DNA from: Notospermus geniculatus
Taxonomy: Eukaryota > Nemertea > Pilidiophora > Heteronemertea > Lineidae
Assembly: GCA_002633025.1 (NCBI GenBank)
Contig: NMRB01001241.1
Span: 29,548 to 93,547 of the forward strand
Length of the DNA: 64,000 bases
Reading direction: 5' to 3'
Numbering within the stretch: position 1 is the stretch's first letter; each line of letters starts with the position of its first letter. This document shows positions 23,501 to 38,500 of this stretch, in pieces. The position numbers and the translations under genes are program-made. The notes under the pieces are model-generated. The model made no database searches, had not been told where the DNA came from, and saw only the letters and a list, made by a program, of their open reading frames with translations.

Positions 23501-26500
23501 GACATAAAGCTACTGTAGTAGATGAACTATAAACCAGAATACAACACAGACATGATAACATATGAAATACTGTCAAGCGTATATTAGGTGAAGTCAAGTC
23601 TTGATCAGTTTCAAGTTACTCTCAGTATTCCCCTTGGGTGACGTAAACCATCGGTGAACCCAACTTTTGACTTCTCAGCTTGGATAAGGTTCACCCAGGG
23701 TCACCCTGTCCTGGTATCGAATCGTGAATCCATGACCATGATACTGTCATGTTTCGGAATTTCCCAGAATGTTGTCACATCGTATGTTATCAATGCATTG
23801 AAACGTGATAAAAGAACTATCAGGGGAATCTTGTGTTTCCGAACGTGATACTTCCGTGCACAACTTCATCTGTTTCATGGCGATAACATCATCCCCTTCA
23901 GAGCATTTCCTGGACATTTTTTTTAAATCTCAAAATGAACTTTGCATAAAATTGGAGGGAATTTGAAAATAAGTTGTGTCCACTTTCACCACTCACTTGT
24001 TTAGTCTATCACCATGTTTGCCCGAGGTTCTGTACATCGTCAGCTGCTGCAGTCCATGGATAAATGGCCTATCACTTCCTGTTAGCACGACTCATTAATA
24101 ATGGTATAAACTGCTTGTTAATCATTTCTAATGGGATTAGCACTTTATTTATGATTGAACAGTAGCAATGAAAAGGATCTGGTTAGGAATACATGGGACA
24201 TTGATATTCATCTGAATATTGTGCAAACATTGGTGGTAGGCCTACAGTGGACTTCAGTATAGGCAGCTGATTTCGTGGGGAGTGACCAAACTGATCCTCT
24301 TTGAGTCATAAAAATCTCGGGCCTACCTGTCACTGTAGCACATGTCAAAAAGCCCTGCTTCTGACACGGCACGGCATTCGCAAGTTCTTCCACTTGAAAA
24401 TTCTCGTACATACCTCTGTCTTTAGACCTAGACCTTATTAAAGAAGCCAGAATAACTTAAAAAACGTGTCAAATTGTCCATTTTTTTGGCAACCTATTGT
24501 CCATTCTTTGCCTCACAAAACAATTGGCACATTCCTGAAGATACCGCCCTCAGCCATTGAAGGGCAGTGTACAACACACAGCAGTCAACCAGGCGATTTC
24601 TTGGAATTATGCGGCATGTCAGAACCACAAGGGATTAATGATCATAATTTGAGCTATAATGGTATAAGATTAAAGGATGCCGGTGGTGGTATACATCACG
24701 GTAAAGTTTGCTGTGAAAGTACCGTGGGATGTTATAGATTTTTCATGACAGTTTTATTGAGATTTATTTGAAAAGAGCTGTGTCCTTAGGGTGTAGTTCA
24801 GAGTAGACTGCGTTTATTTGCCTGTTTATGTCTGCCTTGACCTTTGGCATGTCCTCGCTGATGCTGTTGAGGGAAAAGTGGCCACACGTTTGTTTATGGA
24901 CCAGTCCGTTTAACCCTGTCCGCCTATCCTGCTTAAAACTGTTTATCAGACACCCGGAATGCGGAAGCGGTTATGCTATGCATTTTTCGCATACAACATC
25001 GTTTCTGACAGTACGGGTCCATTGCGGTTTTCATTTTCATTTCTACGGTTTTCATTCCCCAGGGATCAGGGGCAATCTGTCTGTTACTCACCGTATGGGC
25101 CCCGGAGTGGATATGCGACGTGGGCTTTAACAGGTACAAATTACTGCAGTCACTTTCACCATTTAAACCAGTCCTTCCTAAAGAATGGATGATCAAAACT
25201 TCAGTGCCCGAGTGGACACCAACTTTTATTTCCAAATTGATCTATTTATTCTGACCGCAGTGTCCGAGACACTTCTCAAATCTATTCATCGTATCCATGA
25301 CGTAGGCCCAGGCCTACGTCGTTCTGTGACGTTACGCGTTTTGCCCACCAGCTTTCTTTAGCAAAGCAATGAATTTTGCCCACCACCTTTGCATCATTAC
25401 GGCGACGTCAGCAATGGCGGACAATGTCAGAGTTACGTCGTGGAAACGATGAATATATATGTCGAATTTTTCCGTATATTTCAGGTTTGCAACTCATGAG
25501 AAGAACGGATTACTATTTTACAACGGACGCTACAATGAGAAGCATGATTTTGTAGCGCTGGAGATTGACAATGGTCAAGTTCGGTTCTCATTTTCTCTTG
25601 GTGCTAATATTACAACGGTAGCATCTTCCATCGAGGGTGGCGTCCATGATGGAAAGTGGCACGAAGTGACAGTGGACTACCTGAATCGGGTGAGTAGATT
25701 CATGACAACTGTCTCAACTATTGGCTTCTCCATTGACCATTTTGGCATAGACGGCCACTTGCCCCAAAGTACTCTACTTGCCCAAAAGTACTCTACCCGT
25801 CTAGATCAAATGGAAAGTAATGTTTTGAATCGTCTGAAGACATTTTAGGCCCACCTGTCTCGATCAGCTGAAAGCACAACACAATTTGTTTCCGTTTGAC
25901 CTAGATTCTTCCAATTCGATACAAAGTCAAAGGTTCCCCCGATGGGACTTCTTTGCAAGAGACAAATTTTTGTGCGAATAGGTGTATAAATATGGCCACT
26001 AGGGGGCATTCTCCTCATACCATCATTCCTCAGCAGTTTAGCACAATGGCCTTGGCCATTTCATCAATCTATACCATTTGCTCCGATATTTATATTCACG
26101 TGCATGCACATGTACGTACCTATCTTTCATTTTATATTCAACGCAGCTATGAATCAGTCCAATTGTACTGGTTTCTCTTGAGGTGTGCACTCTCCACCTC
26201 GTTCTGATCAATCGTGCGTCTCGTTAAAACTGCAACCATCGTCATTGCTAGAATTCGAGTGTAGTCCACAGTATCTTAAGAGGTTGGCTAATGGTTGGTC
26301 CAGACCAAGGGAAGGTCGATGACTAGCGATTGCACTTTGCGATTGCCTTCATCCTGTTTGATGAGCTGACTGTTCTGTAGTGAATGTGTGATCATACGCG
26401 ATACGGGTCCAAAGGCTGAATGGGGGGGGGGGGGGGTTTANTAAGGGGAAGAAACCAGAGTGCCAGAAAAAAAGCTGTGGTGTCAAAAGTTCCACCCCTC

Positions 26501-29500
26501 TCTAATACTATCATATGAAGACGTTGGGTCATATGAATAAGGACTATGCTTTCTTGAATTTTGTAACACAATTGCACTGGGCAATGCTGTACAAATCTGA
26601 AGAAAGCATTTGCTACATGTAGTTTTTATTCATATTACCCAATGGCTGATATTCATAAAAGCCAGTTACGGTAATGCTTTTACTTCAAGATTTGTAGTAC
26701 ATTTACATTAGACATTACTGTGAAAATCTTGAGTAAAAGCATTTGCTAACTTTTATGAATACCACCCAACCAGGAACCTCAGAGGTGGCAAGTAGCAAAG
26801 TTTCCACTGTGTCACTCTGACAGCACACGAATCTGTTTGCTTCGTAAAATACTCTGACATCCCTCGGAACCAACTTTTAAATTACAAGTCCCATAGATTA
26901 CCAGGTAGAAATACGTCTCCTGTGCCATATAAACCATCCTCTGGTCTGAGCTAATTTACCTATCATGATGGAGTCTTAGAATAGATTGATATAATTTCCC
27001 TCTTATTCAGAGTAACTGTCATTGCAAGAGTGTGTGAGGACCCTTCCAGGGGTGCCATTTCCCTCCCACGGCACGGATGAGTGCCACTTATTATCATTTT
27101 GAACCAATTTTAACCAATACAAGAGATTGGCAGACGCTTTTTGTGCGACTCAAAACATGTTGACCAGAGAAAGGCACAGCTTGTTGCATGACGAGATTCC
27201 AAAGGTGAATCCGGCATATTTCCCGATCTTTGTCATTGCCTTTGTCAAGATGACACCAGAACGTTCCACCAGTTTTATGGGTTATACATGATTATGTACT
27301 GTATTGGCAATTTGGGACTCAGGAAGGTTAACAAATACTGTAATTTAAGGGCACTTGTTTTGTGGAGAAAATTGTCTAGTCTTTCTGATGTTTATACTTG
27401 TNTCCTATTCATGCATGGGGCCACAGAATTGCACTAGGCAGTGCAATCTGAAGAAAAGCATTTGCTAGTATTTATTCATATTACCCAATGGCTGAAATTC
27501 ATAAAAAAGCCAGTAAATGCTTTTACTTCGAGGTTTGTAGTACATTTACATTAGACATTACTGTGAAAATCTTGAGTAAAAGCATTTGCTAACTTTTATG
27601 AATGCCAGCCAACCAGGAACCTCAGAGGTAAGCAGCAAAGTTTCCACTCTGCCACTCTGACAGCACATGAAGCTGTTTGCTTCGTAAAATACTCTGACAT
27701 CCCTCGAAACCAACTTTTAAAATACAAGTCCCATAGATTACCAGGTAGATGTCTCCTGTGCCATATAAACCATCCTCTGGTCTGAGCTATCAATTTACCT
27801 ATCATGATGGGGTCTTAGAATAGATTGATATAATTTCCCTCTTATTCAGAGTAACTGTCATTGCAAGAGTGTGTGAGGACCCTTCCAGGGGTGCCATTTC
27901 CCTCCCACGGCACGGATGAGTGCCACTTATTATCATTTTGAACCAATTTTAACCAATACAAGAGATTGGCAGACGCTTTTTGTGCGACTCAAAACATGTT
28001 GACCAGAGAAAGGCACAGCTTGTTGCATGACGAGATTCCAAAGGTGAATCCGGCATATTTCCCGATCTTTGTCATTGCCTTTGTCAAGATGACACCAGAA
28101 CGTTCCACCAGTTTTATGGGTTATACATGATATGTACTGTATTGGCAATTTGGGACTCGGGAAGGTTAACAACTACTGCAATTTAAGGGCACTTGTTTTG
28201 TCTAGAAAATTGTCTAGTCTATGATGTTTATACTTGTTGGATTAAGTACCATGAAGTTTGACTAATTTTTGGCGAGTGAGTGGTTGGATAACAACATATC
28301 AGTGTTTCCACCAGAGGGTACTAAGGGTACATGTACTATGCAAGTACCCTCAAAGGAACAGAAAAGGGCCATTTTCTTCAATTTCAACATGGGGTTTTTG
28401 CTGATTTTGAAGGAAAAAAATTTCTGGCAGAGACCCTGACATTCACTTTGTACATTCACTTTGTGATGTATCAGAAATTGGTTCTGTTACTCAACTGTGA
28501 AATTATTTTATTCAAGCTCAAACTAGAACTTTCAACTTCTGTTTCGCAGGGGTTGTGCTTTCCTCTGTGTTTTTAGTATCGAAAAAGATTTGTGATCGTT
28601 GGTCGTTGATATTGGCTGAGAATGATTTACCTTGATGAAGGTTGAGACTGAAACCTGCGAAAATTTCAAATGAATCAGGACACTCTTCACATGGAGCTGA
28701 ACACACACTGTTCGTCTCCTCTCATTCAACAAATTGAAAACCTGCTGCCAACCTCTGTCTCTATATACGGCAATGTATTGACTCACTCTGACCAATAGAA
28801 CGTTCACGATTTACCTCCACATTCTGGAGTGTTCCGTTGAGTGTACTTCATACCAATATTAATACACACAGTCGATGTGTGTACATGCTGATATATTCCA
28901 TCGGAATTCTGGTGAATTGGCGACGTGATGGGAATGAAACACGTTTTCATATATTTCCTTGAGGCATTCCACATGAGCGCATGTATTTTTAAAGGGGCTG
29001 TCCTTTCCTTTCGTAATAGATACCAGTGATGGCCGACACAAGACGGACATTGGTCACTTCACCTCATCCACGCCTCAGTAATTTTGTGGACCTCTTTCTC
29101 ACATCCAAGAGTCTTCTCGTAATTGTAGACATTACAACCCAGTTGTAATGTGCGCCCCCTTTTGCCTCAGCACAGTTTCTTATTCAGTCTTGATAAAATG
29201 CACTTTATCTTGGCCGAGTTGGGCATAAAAAGCCACTTTATCTTGGGCACAATCCCGCCGGTCCATTACAAGGGATATAAATCTCAACCCCTGTTGACAG
29301 CACAATTGACCTAAATCAAATCCAGTGCATTGCCAATACACCACCTTAAAGTATTATGGTCAATAAATGTGAATTGAGATTCTAACCAGGGACGCAGGTT
29401 TTCAGGCTGTTTGCTGGTGAACACACCCATTAGTTCTGAAGTTGTGGGACCAGTTCCTGCTCTGCTTTTGCCAAAAGGTGCCCACAGGTCGACATTGCGT

Positions 29501-32500
29501 CTTGAAGCAACTCGACAACGGATCCGTCGCAGATAAAAAAACTACCACGTGCAGGTCGACATTTCAGCGCTTGAGAGGAACTCGGAGCAACTGGCAGTTC
29601 CTCGAACAACACGCTCAACTAGCTGATCCGGCAGTTACTCGGAGACGCAAGCACGCTCAGGTCGACAAAATCGGCAACTGATCAGTCACTCCGAGTTGCT
29701 TCCATCGCCGAAAAGCTAGTTGCCGCGAGTTGCTTCAAGATGCAATGTTGACCTGTAGGCACCTTAACTTGATTAACCAACATTTGATTTGATAGGGCAC
29801 TGAGTTTCGTCGGCTCGACTTTCCTCCTGTATTGTTGTAGAAATTGGTGAAAAGTTGTCCTGGTGACCATTCTATCTATGGCGGGCTGCACGACAGATGC
29901 TCCACCACACATTCTTAGACTTGGTATTCTGCCCTTGAGAAGAATAGAAGAATTTGATTCTGGAGAGGGTTCTGCGTGGAATTTCCTCGTATTGTAACCC
30001 TGGGAGAGGATTTGAGTTTGAGTTCATGAATTATGCTGATATGCCCTTCTGGCAGTTGTGGCAGAGACACTGTTCAAATAACTCTGTCGTGTTACGAAGA
30101 CCACGCAGATTATTTTAAGGTTTGATGTTGATCGAGTTTAATTTCCTTGTGGCAATATTTATGTTGATAGACTCATTGGTGAAAGTTTGTGTGGTTCAAA
30201 CCTTGGCATGAGCACTTAGTGCATGGAAACAGTTTCTTAGTTCCAGCTTGTACGACCGTTGTTGAGGATATTTGGGATCAAATTTAGCAATCGAGCGATC
30301 TATAAAGACATGGCTTTATTTGGCAACAAAACCTACATAATTTTCTCTATGAACCTTTAAGTGGGATAGGTTCATGCTGGTCAATGACTAGACTCCTCGC
30401 AAAACTTGCTTTAAGCACAGTCCAGTGCTCGAAAGTTCAGTTGTTCAAAGGTAGCCGTTTGGCTAAATGTCTACAAATTTTCATAGCCAAATATCTATGA
30501 TTGAGATACTGCCAATGGAAATAGAAAGGACTTATGGCGATTAAAACATGTAAAATGGTGAAAGTCAAGGAATTCTTGTACCGGTAGCCAAATGGCAAAG
30601 TTGACAAAATCCTTTATAGCCAAATGGGAAAATCCTGTAGCCAATGGCGATGAAAACAGTTACTTTTTGAGCCCTGGCAGTCAAGCACATCCCATTGCAC
30701 TACTTGCAGGCCAGTTGAGAATATCAAACCAATCTCTGGGTTTCAAGTCCAATTTTCAATCCTGTGCTCCCTGTTATATCAGGAGGTGAAATACACTCCA
30801 ATGATAAATAATAAGAATAACTGTCGTGAACTAGTATGGCTTCTATAGTGGCAACTCAAAAACTCATGTTTTTGTGAGAAATTCTTCGAAAGACCATTAC
30901 ATACGTATGCAGTTAACGATTCTGATATATGATGCATGCTTTGGGGATGCATGGTACTCAACGATGATGGAGTGGCTGGCGGCCGGGTGTTTGTGGGTGA
31001 TTATCATTCATGATGAATCAGTTGGTCATTGACTTCCATAGGGAATATCGCATAAAATATAATCTTGTTGTCTTTTGGAGATCACACGGTGTGGGCAAGA
31101 TACATTTCAGCTACAGCCAGTCCATGTTGTTTCATTGGCTGATTGCAACATCGAGATTCATACCAGCAAATAGACATTACAGTCTACCAAAAAATTCTGC
31201 ATTCAATTTGTTCTTCGCAGCTGCCAACAGGATTTACTTTTGTACTTTTAACTGGGATCCCAGTTGTAAGCGAACAGGAAGTTTGTAAGGTGGATTTTAG
31301 ACGATTCTCGAATTTAGCAGATCTGCGCACTTCCCGCCGAAATCGCAACCACAACCTCGATCTGAAACCAGCTGACGTGACGCAATCCATGATTCAGCAA
31401 TGGTCGACTCTGATGCAATGTCGTCGAAGTCCCTGTTGTGGGGTTCTCAGCGTCACGTCATTCAGTTTCAGACCGAGGTTTTGTTTGTGATTTCTGCAGA
31501 AGTTTGCGGATCTTTCTCGTTTTTGTCAATTTGAGAATTGTCTATAATAATGATTGATTGTCATATAATAAAATAGTGACAATATATCAATAAACCAGCA
31601 TCTTTGAGTAGCAAAAACAACTAGAGTGCAATTGCTTCCCATGAGGAGTGGCAGGACCTACACAGTGGCTGGTGCTGCCTCACATCATGAAGTTCTCTCC
31701 AGCTCTACCAATAGCTTCCCTTGAGGAGTGGCTGGCCCTGAACAGTGCTTGCCACTGGTGCAATTCACATCAAAATTCTCTCCTCTCTCTACCAATGCTT
31801 TTCATTGTAATGAATACAACACATCCATCTTGAAAAGAAACTTGATGAATGCAGCCATTCTGAAATTTGCCGCTATTCAATGGGAACACTTCCGACCTTT
31901 TCATTAAACTCTGGCATTGATTACCAATAGATGTGACAACAGATATTAAATCAATACTGTTATTTGGGGATGAATATGTTCCTTGAATTGCTATTGACTA
32001 ATATGTTGTGGCAGTTGTAAAGATGTACTTGGACAAGATGCGTTAGATTATGGAGATAGAGTCCCAATGATAATTTGCCAGTGGTCTGTACTGTCTATTT
32101 GTTTACAAACAATATTCATTGGGTAACCAAATCAAAGACAGTGGCTTGATATACGTACATGTATATCCAGGCTACCAGGCTACCAGGCTAAGTCACTATT
32201 TGAAGATGTTCTTCAAATACACTTTATTTGAATGTCTGGGGAGGTGGTGCAATGGTTTCTGATTGGATTGTTCGATCGTGGTGGATATTGCAAAATTGAC
32301 CGATGCGGAATTTTGATTTCTTGTGAAATGGCTGGTCAGTCCCCCATCCTTTGTTCCTTAAGCCCCTTTCACACCGGACCTGCGAAGAGTTGCATTGTGC
32401 GGCGTACCGAGTACGCCGAAATTAGGCTGCGTACTCATGAAATAAATGTTGCCACGTGCAGGATTGCCGTATCCCTGAACCCACACTAAGCAAAAGTACG

Positions 32501-35500
32501 CAACCCTATGCCCTTCCACACGTAACACTACGCCAGCCTCAAAGGATTTTTCGACGGACGGTTGTAGGGTAGTGTACTATATTGCATATGCATGGCGTAC
32601 AGTAGCGTAAACTTGCGTAAAAACTGCATACTTTCTGTGTCCGGTGCTCTACGCCGAAAGTAGGCAAAAAATTAAACATGCTTAATTTTTTGCGTCCATC
32701 TCGTGTACCCCTTTGCGTCCCATGGCGTATTGCCACATAGGCCAGCGTACGGCAGTGTAAGCTCGGCGTAGTCGGTACGCCGCACTACGCAACTCTACGT
32801 AGGCCTGGTGTGAAACGAGCTTTAGGTCTTTAGCATAATGAAGAATGTACCAGAGCTGAGCATCGAATGGAATATAGATCAAAACTGTGCACACATGAGC
32901 TCAGTAAGCACCCTTGACTCTGTTCTTTCCATTTGCTATGGCATACTAGCTCCTAGGAAGACTGCACTGAACGTGCTTGGAACATTTTGCCTCGTATGAA
33001 GTGGGGTCTACTGCATGTGAAGTGTTCCTTACATTGAAGGACGCTATTTCTGTCGATAAATCTAGACACATGGAGTGCGGGTGATGGTGTCAACACTTCC
33101 CGCATCATGGGGAATGGGAATGCGCCAGAATGAACACAAGCACCGATAATCAATGGTCGGCATACCAGCGCATGTATCTCAGTCTTGCCGTTATTCATCA
33201 TTACTTGCTGTAATTAGTGGTTTACTGATGAAAAAAATGCTTGACAGAAAATTACGGTATGAATCACGCCAGATTTTCTAAGAGGTGAATGTGGTGATAT
33301 GCTACTGCTAACTGTTTTGATTTATATTCAGTTTGTGTGTAATGAAGGAGTCATCACATCTGGTTTCGATAATCCAGTGTCTGTTCAGAAGTTACATGCT
33401 TTCTGCTTTCATGTGTATGTAAATGTCCTCCTTTGACATGCACATAAATGTCCTACTTTGACATGCACATAAATGTCCTACTTTGGCATGCACGTAATGG
33501 CTGATATTCATAAAAGCTACCAAATGCTTTTACTTCAAGTTTTGTAGTACCAGTACATTTACATTGGACCTCACTGTGCAAATCTTAACTAGAAGCATAT
33601 GCTAACTTTTATGAATACTAGCCAATGTCCTACTTTGACATACACGTAATAAATGTCCTTTGACGTACATGCCTACACTGTAAATGTTCAACTTCAAAAA
33701 ACATGCAAATGTCCTTCTTTGACATGTAAGTGTCCTAAGGTGGCTTCCACACGTAAATGTCCTAATTTGACATAACTCGGAGAATGTCCTGCTATGCAAT
33801 GGTCTTAGAGTTTGATCAACTGAATCAATAATCTTTGGTAATGGAGCATTGCAATATTTTATCGTCACATCTTTTCCCAGGGTTCCTCTCATTCATGATG
33901 GATTATAATCGTTATCCTGCAGTCACCAAGGTAACAAGAAAGCACGCTAAGCTAATGGAGGATAAAACTTCAAACAAATATCATACTGGTGATGGAGGCT
34001 GAGCCAAACAAATTTAATAACGTAAATTGATCTTTTTGCCATTTTACCATTACTTGATCAAACTTAGGGTGGTGTTCCTTTGATTATTTCTTTGAGCTTC
34101 GTGGTAGGAGTCTTTCACTCTGTGAAGTTGATGTGATGTTTCAACCCATCTTGTGAGTGCTGGTGTCCATGTTACCAGTGGATATAGGCCAGTCATCAAA
34201 TCTTATTATCATATCAGTGACATGTGTATATCCACAAGTTATATTTTGTACCCAGTGAATGAATAATTTTTGGGAGAACCCACCCGCACTGCATGTCATC
34301 AATTGTTGGAATCATGCAGATGGAGTCACATTCTCAGACAGTGTTTCCTAGTCTTTGGATCTACTCCTGGACTTCGGACAAAAGATCTGATGGTGGCCTG
34401 CAACTTTGGTTGTATTTGTGGCCATATTCATCCACTATTTCCCCCTGTCACTTATATCTGATTGATACCTTTGAAATTAGTGTTATTTCAGGGGTGATTC
34501 ATTCCCAGTAGGTTATTTATACAAAACTTTTTCAGGTTTGAATATATGGGAGGAGAATTTCTGATCATTTCAGTCCAAGTCTGCTGTGCATTGCTGTACA
34601 TTGTAACACAACTGTGTGCAGATGATTCCCATCAAGTTTACCTGGAGTTGTTCATGGCAATTGGATTTGATCTCATAGTCTGTGACTATCAATCATCGTT
34701 TACAAAAAAATATCGGGATTTTCAGTTCCTTTGATCTGACAAGTACAGCCTCTGTTTGAATCCGTTTAGGATGAATTGATTGGTTTTAGTTGGCAGTATT
34801 TTATCAGTGTAATTAGATTTTTTAGCAGATTATTTTAAGGTTTGATGTTGATCGAGTTTAATTTCCTTGTGGCAATATTTATGTTGATAGACTCATTGGT
34901 GAAAGTTTGTATGGTTCAAACCTTGGCATGAGCACTTAGTGCATGGAAACAGTTTCTCAGTGGCTTTGTACGAGCGTTGTTGAGGATAATGGATCATATT
35001 CAGCAATCGAGCGATCTATAAAGATGGCTCTATTTGGCAACACTACATAATTTTCCTCTATGAACCTTTAAGCTGGATAGGTTCATGCTGGTCAATGACT
35101 AGACTCCTCGCAAAACTTGCTTTAAAGGGCCTCTAGAGGCAGCTTTTTAGCAGATATTGATATGATTACTAACACAGAATTGGTGGCATGAGGATCCAAC
35201 TTGGACATCATTTTTGAAGTAAAATTTCATCAATGTCAACATTTGATTCACAATTCATGAGTTCATGGTTGCTAGCGCCACCTGTTGCATAGTAGAAGTA
35301 CTGTTAGTAGCCTAATAGCGAGCTGCCCCTAGAGGCACAGTCAAGCGCATCCCGTTGCAGGCCAGTTAAGAATACAAAGTGGCTACTTGGCCAGGTATCA
35401 AACTGATCTCTGGGTGCCAAGTCCAATTTTCAATCCATGTGCTCCCTGTTATATCAGAAGGTGAAATACACTCCAATGATAATGTATAAGAATAACTGTC

Positions 35501-38500
35501 ATGAACTGTGGCTTCTATAGTGGCAACTCAAAACTCACGTTTTTGTGAGAAATTCTTCGAAAGACCATTACATACGTATGCAGTTAACGATTCTGATATA
35601 TGATGCATGATCTGGGGATGCATGGTACTCAACGATGATGGAGTGGCTGGCGGCCGGGTGTTTGTGGGTGATTATCATTCATGATGAATCAGTTGGTCAT
35701 TGACTTCCATAGGGAATATCGCATAAAATATAATCTGGTTGTCTTTTGGAGATCACACTGTGTGGGCAAGATACATTTCAGCTACAGCCAGTGCATGTTG
35801 TTTCGTTGGCTGATTGCAAAAACGAGATTCATACCAGCAGAGAAATAGACATTACAGTCTACCAAAAAATTCTGCATTCAATTTGTTCTGCGCAGCTGTC
35901 AACAGGATTTACTTTTATACTTTTAACTGGGATCCCAGTTGTAAGCGAACAGGGAGTTTGTAAGGTGGATTTTAGACGATTCTCGAATTTAGCAGATCTG
36001 CGCACTTCCTGCCGAAATCGCAACCACAACCTCAATCTGAAACCAGCTGACGTAACACAATTGATGATTCAGCAATGGTCGACTCTGATGCAATGTCGTC
36101 AAAGTCCCAAAGATCTTTTTGTTTTTGTCAATTTGAGAATTGTCTATAATAATGATTGAATGTCATACATGTATAATAAAATAGTGACAATATATCAATA
36201 AAAACAGCATCCTTGAGTAGCAAAAACAACTAGAGTGCAATTGCTTCCCATAAGGAATGGCAGGACCTACACAGTGGCTGGTGCTGCCTCACATCATGAA
36301 GTTCTCTCCAGCTCTACCAATAGCTTCCCTTGAGGAGTGGCTGGCCCTGAACAGTGCTTGCCACTGGTGCAATTCACATCAAAATTCTCTCCTCTCTCTA
36401 CCAATGCTTTTCATTGTAATGAATACAACATATCCATCTTGAAAAGAAGCTTGATGAATGCAGCCATTCTGAAATTTTCTGCTATTCAATGGGAACACTT
36501 CCGACCTTTTCATTAAACTCTGGCATTGATTACCAATAGATGTGACAACAGATATTAAATCAATACTGTTATTTGGGGATGAATATGTTCCTTGAATTGC
36601 TATTGACTAATATGTTGTGGCAGTTGTAAAGATGTACTTGGACAATATGCATTAGATTATGGAGATAGAGTCCCAATGATAATTTGCCAGTGGTCTGTAC
36701 TGTCTATTTGTATACAAACAATATTCATTGGGTAACCAAATCAAAGACAGTGGCTTGATATACGTACCGGTATATCCAGGCTACCAGGCTAAGTCACTAT
36801 TTGAAGATGTTCTTCAAATACACTTTATTTTAATTTCTGGGGTGGTGGTGCAGTTGTTTCTGATTGGACTGTTCGATCGTGGTGGATATTGCAAAATTGG
36901 CCTATGCGGAATTTTGATTTCTTGTGAAATGGCTGGTCAGCCCCCCATCCTTTGTTCCTTAAGCCCCTTTCACACCGGACCTGCGAAGAGTTGCGTTGTG
37001 CGGCGTACCAAGTACGCCGAAATTAGGCTGCGTACTCATGAAATAAATGTTGTCACGTGCAGGATTGCCGTATCCCTGGACCCACACTAAGCAAAAGTAC
37101 GCAACCCTACGCCCTTCCACACGTAACACTATGCCAGCCTCAAAGGATTTTTCGACGGACTGTCGTAGGGTAGTGTACTATTGCATATGCATGGCGTACA
37201 GTAGCGTATAGAATTGCGTAAAAACTGCGTACTTTGTGCATCCAGTGCTCTACGCCGAAAGTAGGCAAAAAATTAAACATGTTTAATGGCGTCCATCTCG
37301 TGCACCCCTTTTGCCTCCCAGGCATGGCGTGTTGCCACATAGGCCAGCGTAGGGCAGTGTAAGCTCGGCGTAGTCAGTAGGCCGCACTACGCTCTACATA
37401 GGCCCGGTGTGAAAGGGGCTTTGGTCTGTCTATGGCATAATGAAGTATGTACCGGAGCTGAACATCGAATGGAGTACAGATCAAAACTGTGCACACATGA
37501 GCTCAGTAAGCACCCTTGACTCTGTTCTTTCCATTTGCTATGGCATACTAGCTCCTAGGAAGACTACTGAACGTGCTTGGAACATTTTGCCTGATGAAGT
37601 GGGGTCTACTGCATGTGAAGTGTTCCTCACATTGAAGGACGCTATTTCTGTCGATAAATCTAGACACATGGAGTGCGGGTGATGGTGTCAACACTTCCCG
37701 CATCATGGGGAATGGGAATGAGCCAGAATGAACACAAGCACCGATAATCAATGGTCCGCATACCAGCACATGTATCTCAGTCTTGCCGTTATTCATCATT
37801 ACTTGCTGTAATTAGTGGTTTACTGATGAAAAAAATGCTTGACAGAAACTTATGAATCACGCCAGATTTTCTTCAATGTGAATGTGGTGATATGCTACTG
37901 CAAACTGTTTTGATTTATATTCAGTGTGTGTGTAATGAAGGAGTCATCACATCTGGTTTCGATAATCCAGTGTCTGTTCAGAAGTTACACGCTTTCTGCT
38001 TTCATGTGTATGTAAATGTCCTCCTTTGACATGCACATAAATGTCCTACTTTGACATGCACATAAATGTCCTACTTTGGCATGCACGTAATGGCTGATAT
38101 TCATAAAAGCTACCAAATGCTTTTACTTCAAGTTTTGTAGTACATTTACATTGGACCTCACTGTGCAAATCTTAACTAGAAGCATATGCTAACTTTTATG
38201 AATACTAGCCAATGTCCTACTTTGACATACACGTAATAAATGTCCTTTGACGTACACGCCTACACTGTAAATGTTCAACTTCAAAAAACATGCAAATGTC
38301 CTTCTTTGACATGTAAGTGTCCTAAGGTGGCTTCCACACGTAAATGTCCTAATTTGACATAACTCGGAGAATGTCCTGCTATGCAATGGTCTTAGAATTT
38401 GATCAACCGAATCAATAATCTTTGGTAATGGAGCATTGCAATATTTTATCGTCACATCTTTTCCCAGGGTTCCTCTCATTCATGATGGATTATAATCGTT

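Larger units (their letters stand above)
26560..28240. repeat. Tandem duplication, about 0.85-kb units, N near junction
   Basis: 26640-27400 and 27487-28235 are nearly identical (offset 847 at the start). Unit 1 ends TTTATACTTGT followed by N at 27402. Confidence 0.92.
30107..34828. repeat. Intronic tandem duplication, copy 1 (4.7 kb)
   Basis: Starts AGATTATTTTAAGGTTTGAT and ends ...TCAGTGTAATTAGATTTTTTAGC, directly followed by copy 2. Contains a CAGTG-ended insert (30423-30677), an ACACCGG TIR element (32359-32824) and a minisatellite. No coding exon. Confidence 0.93.

Noticed and set aside
33418-33780. CRISPR-like array of spaced repeats
   Set aside because: Units are irregular and degenerate, spacers are absent, and the locus is an intron of an animal gene; it is a minisatellite.
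35746-36159. Open frame of 137 residues repeated (shorter) at 31143-31490
   Set aside because: Lies in the duplicated intronic block, frame differs between copies by indels, no domain recognised.
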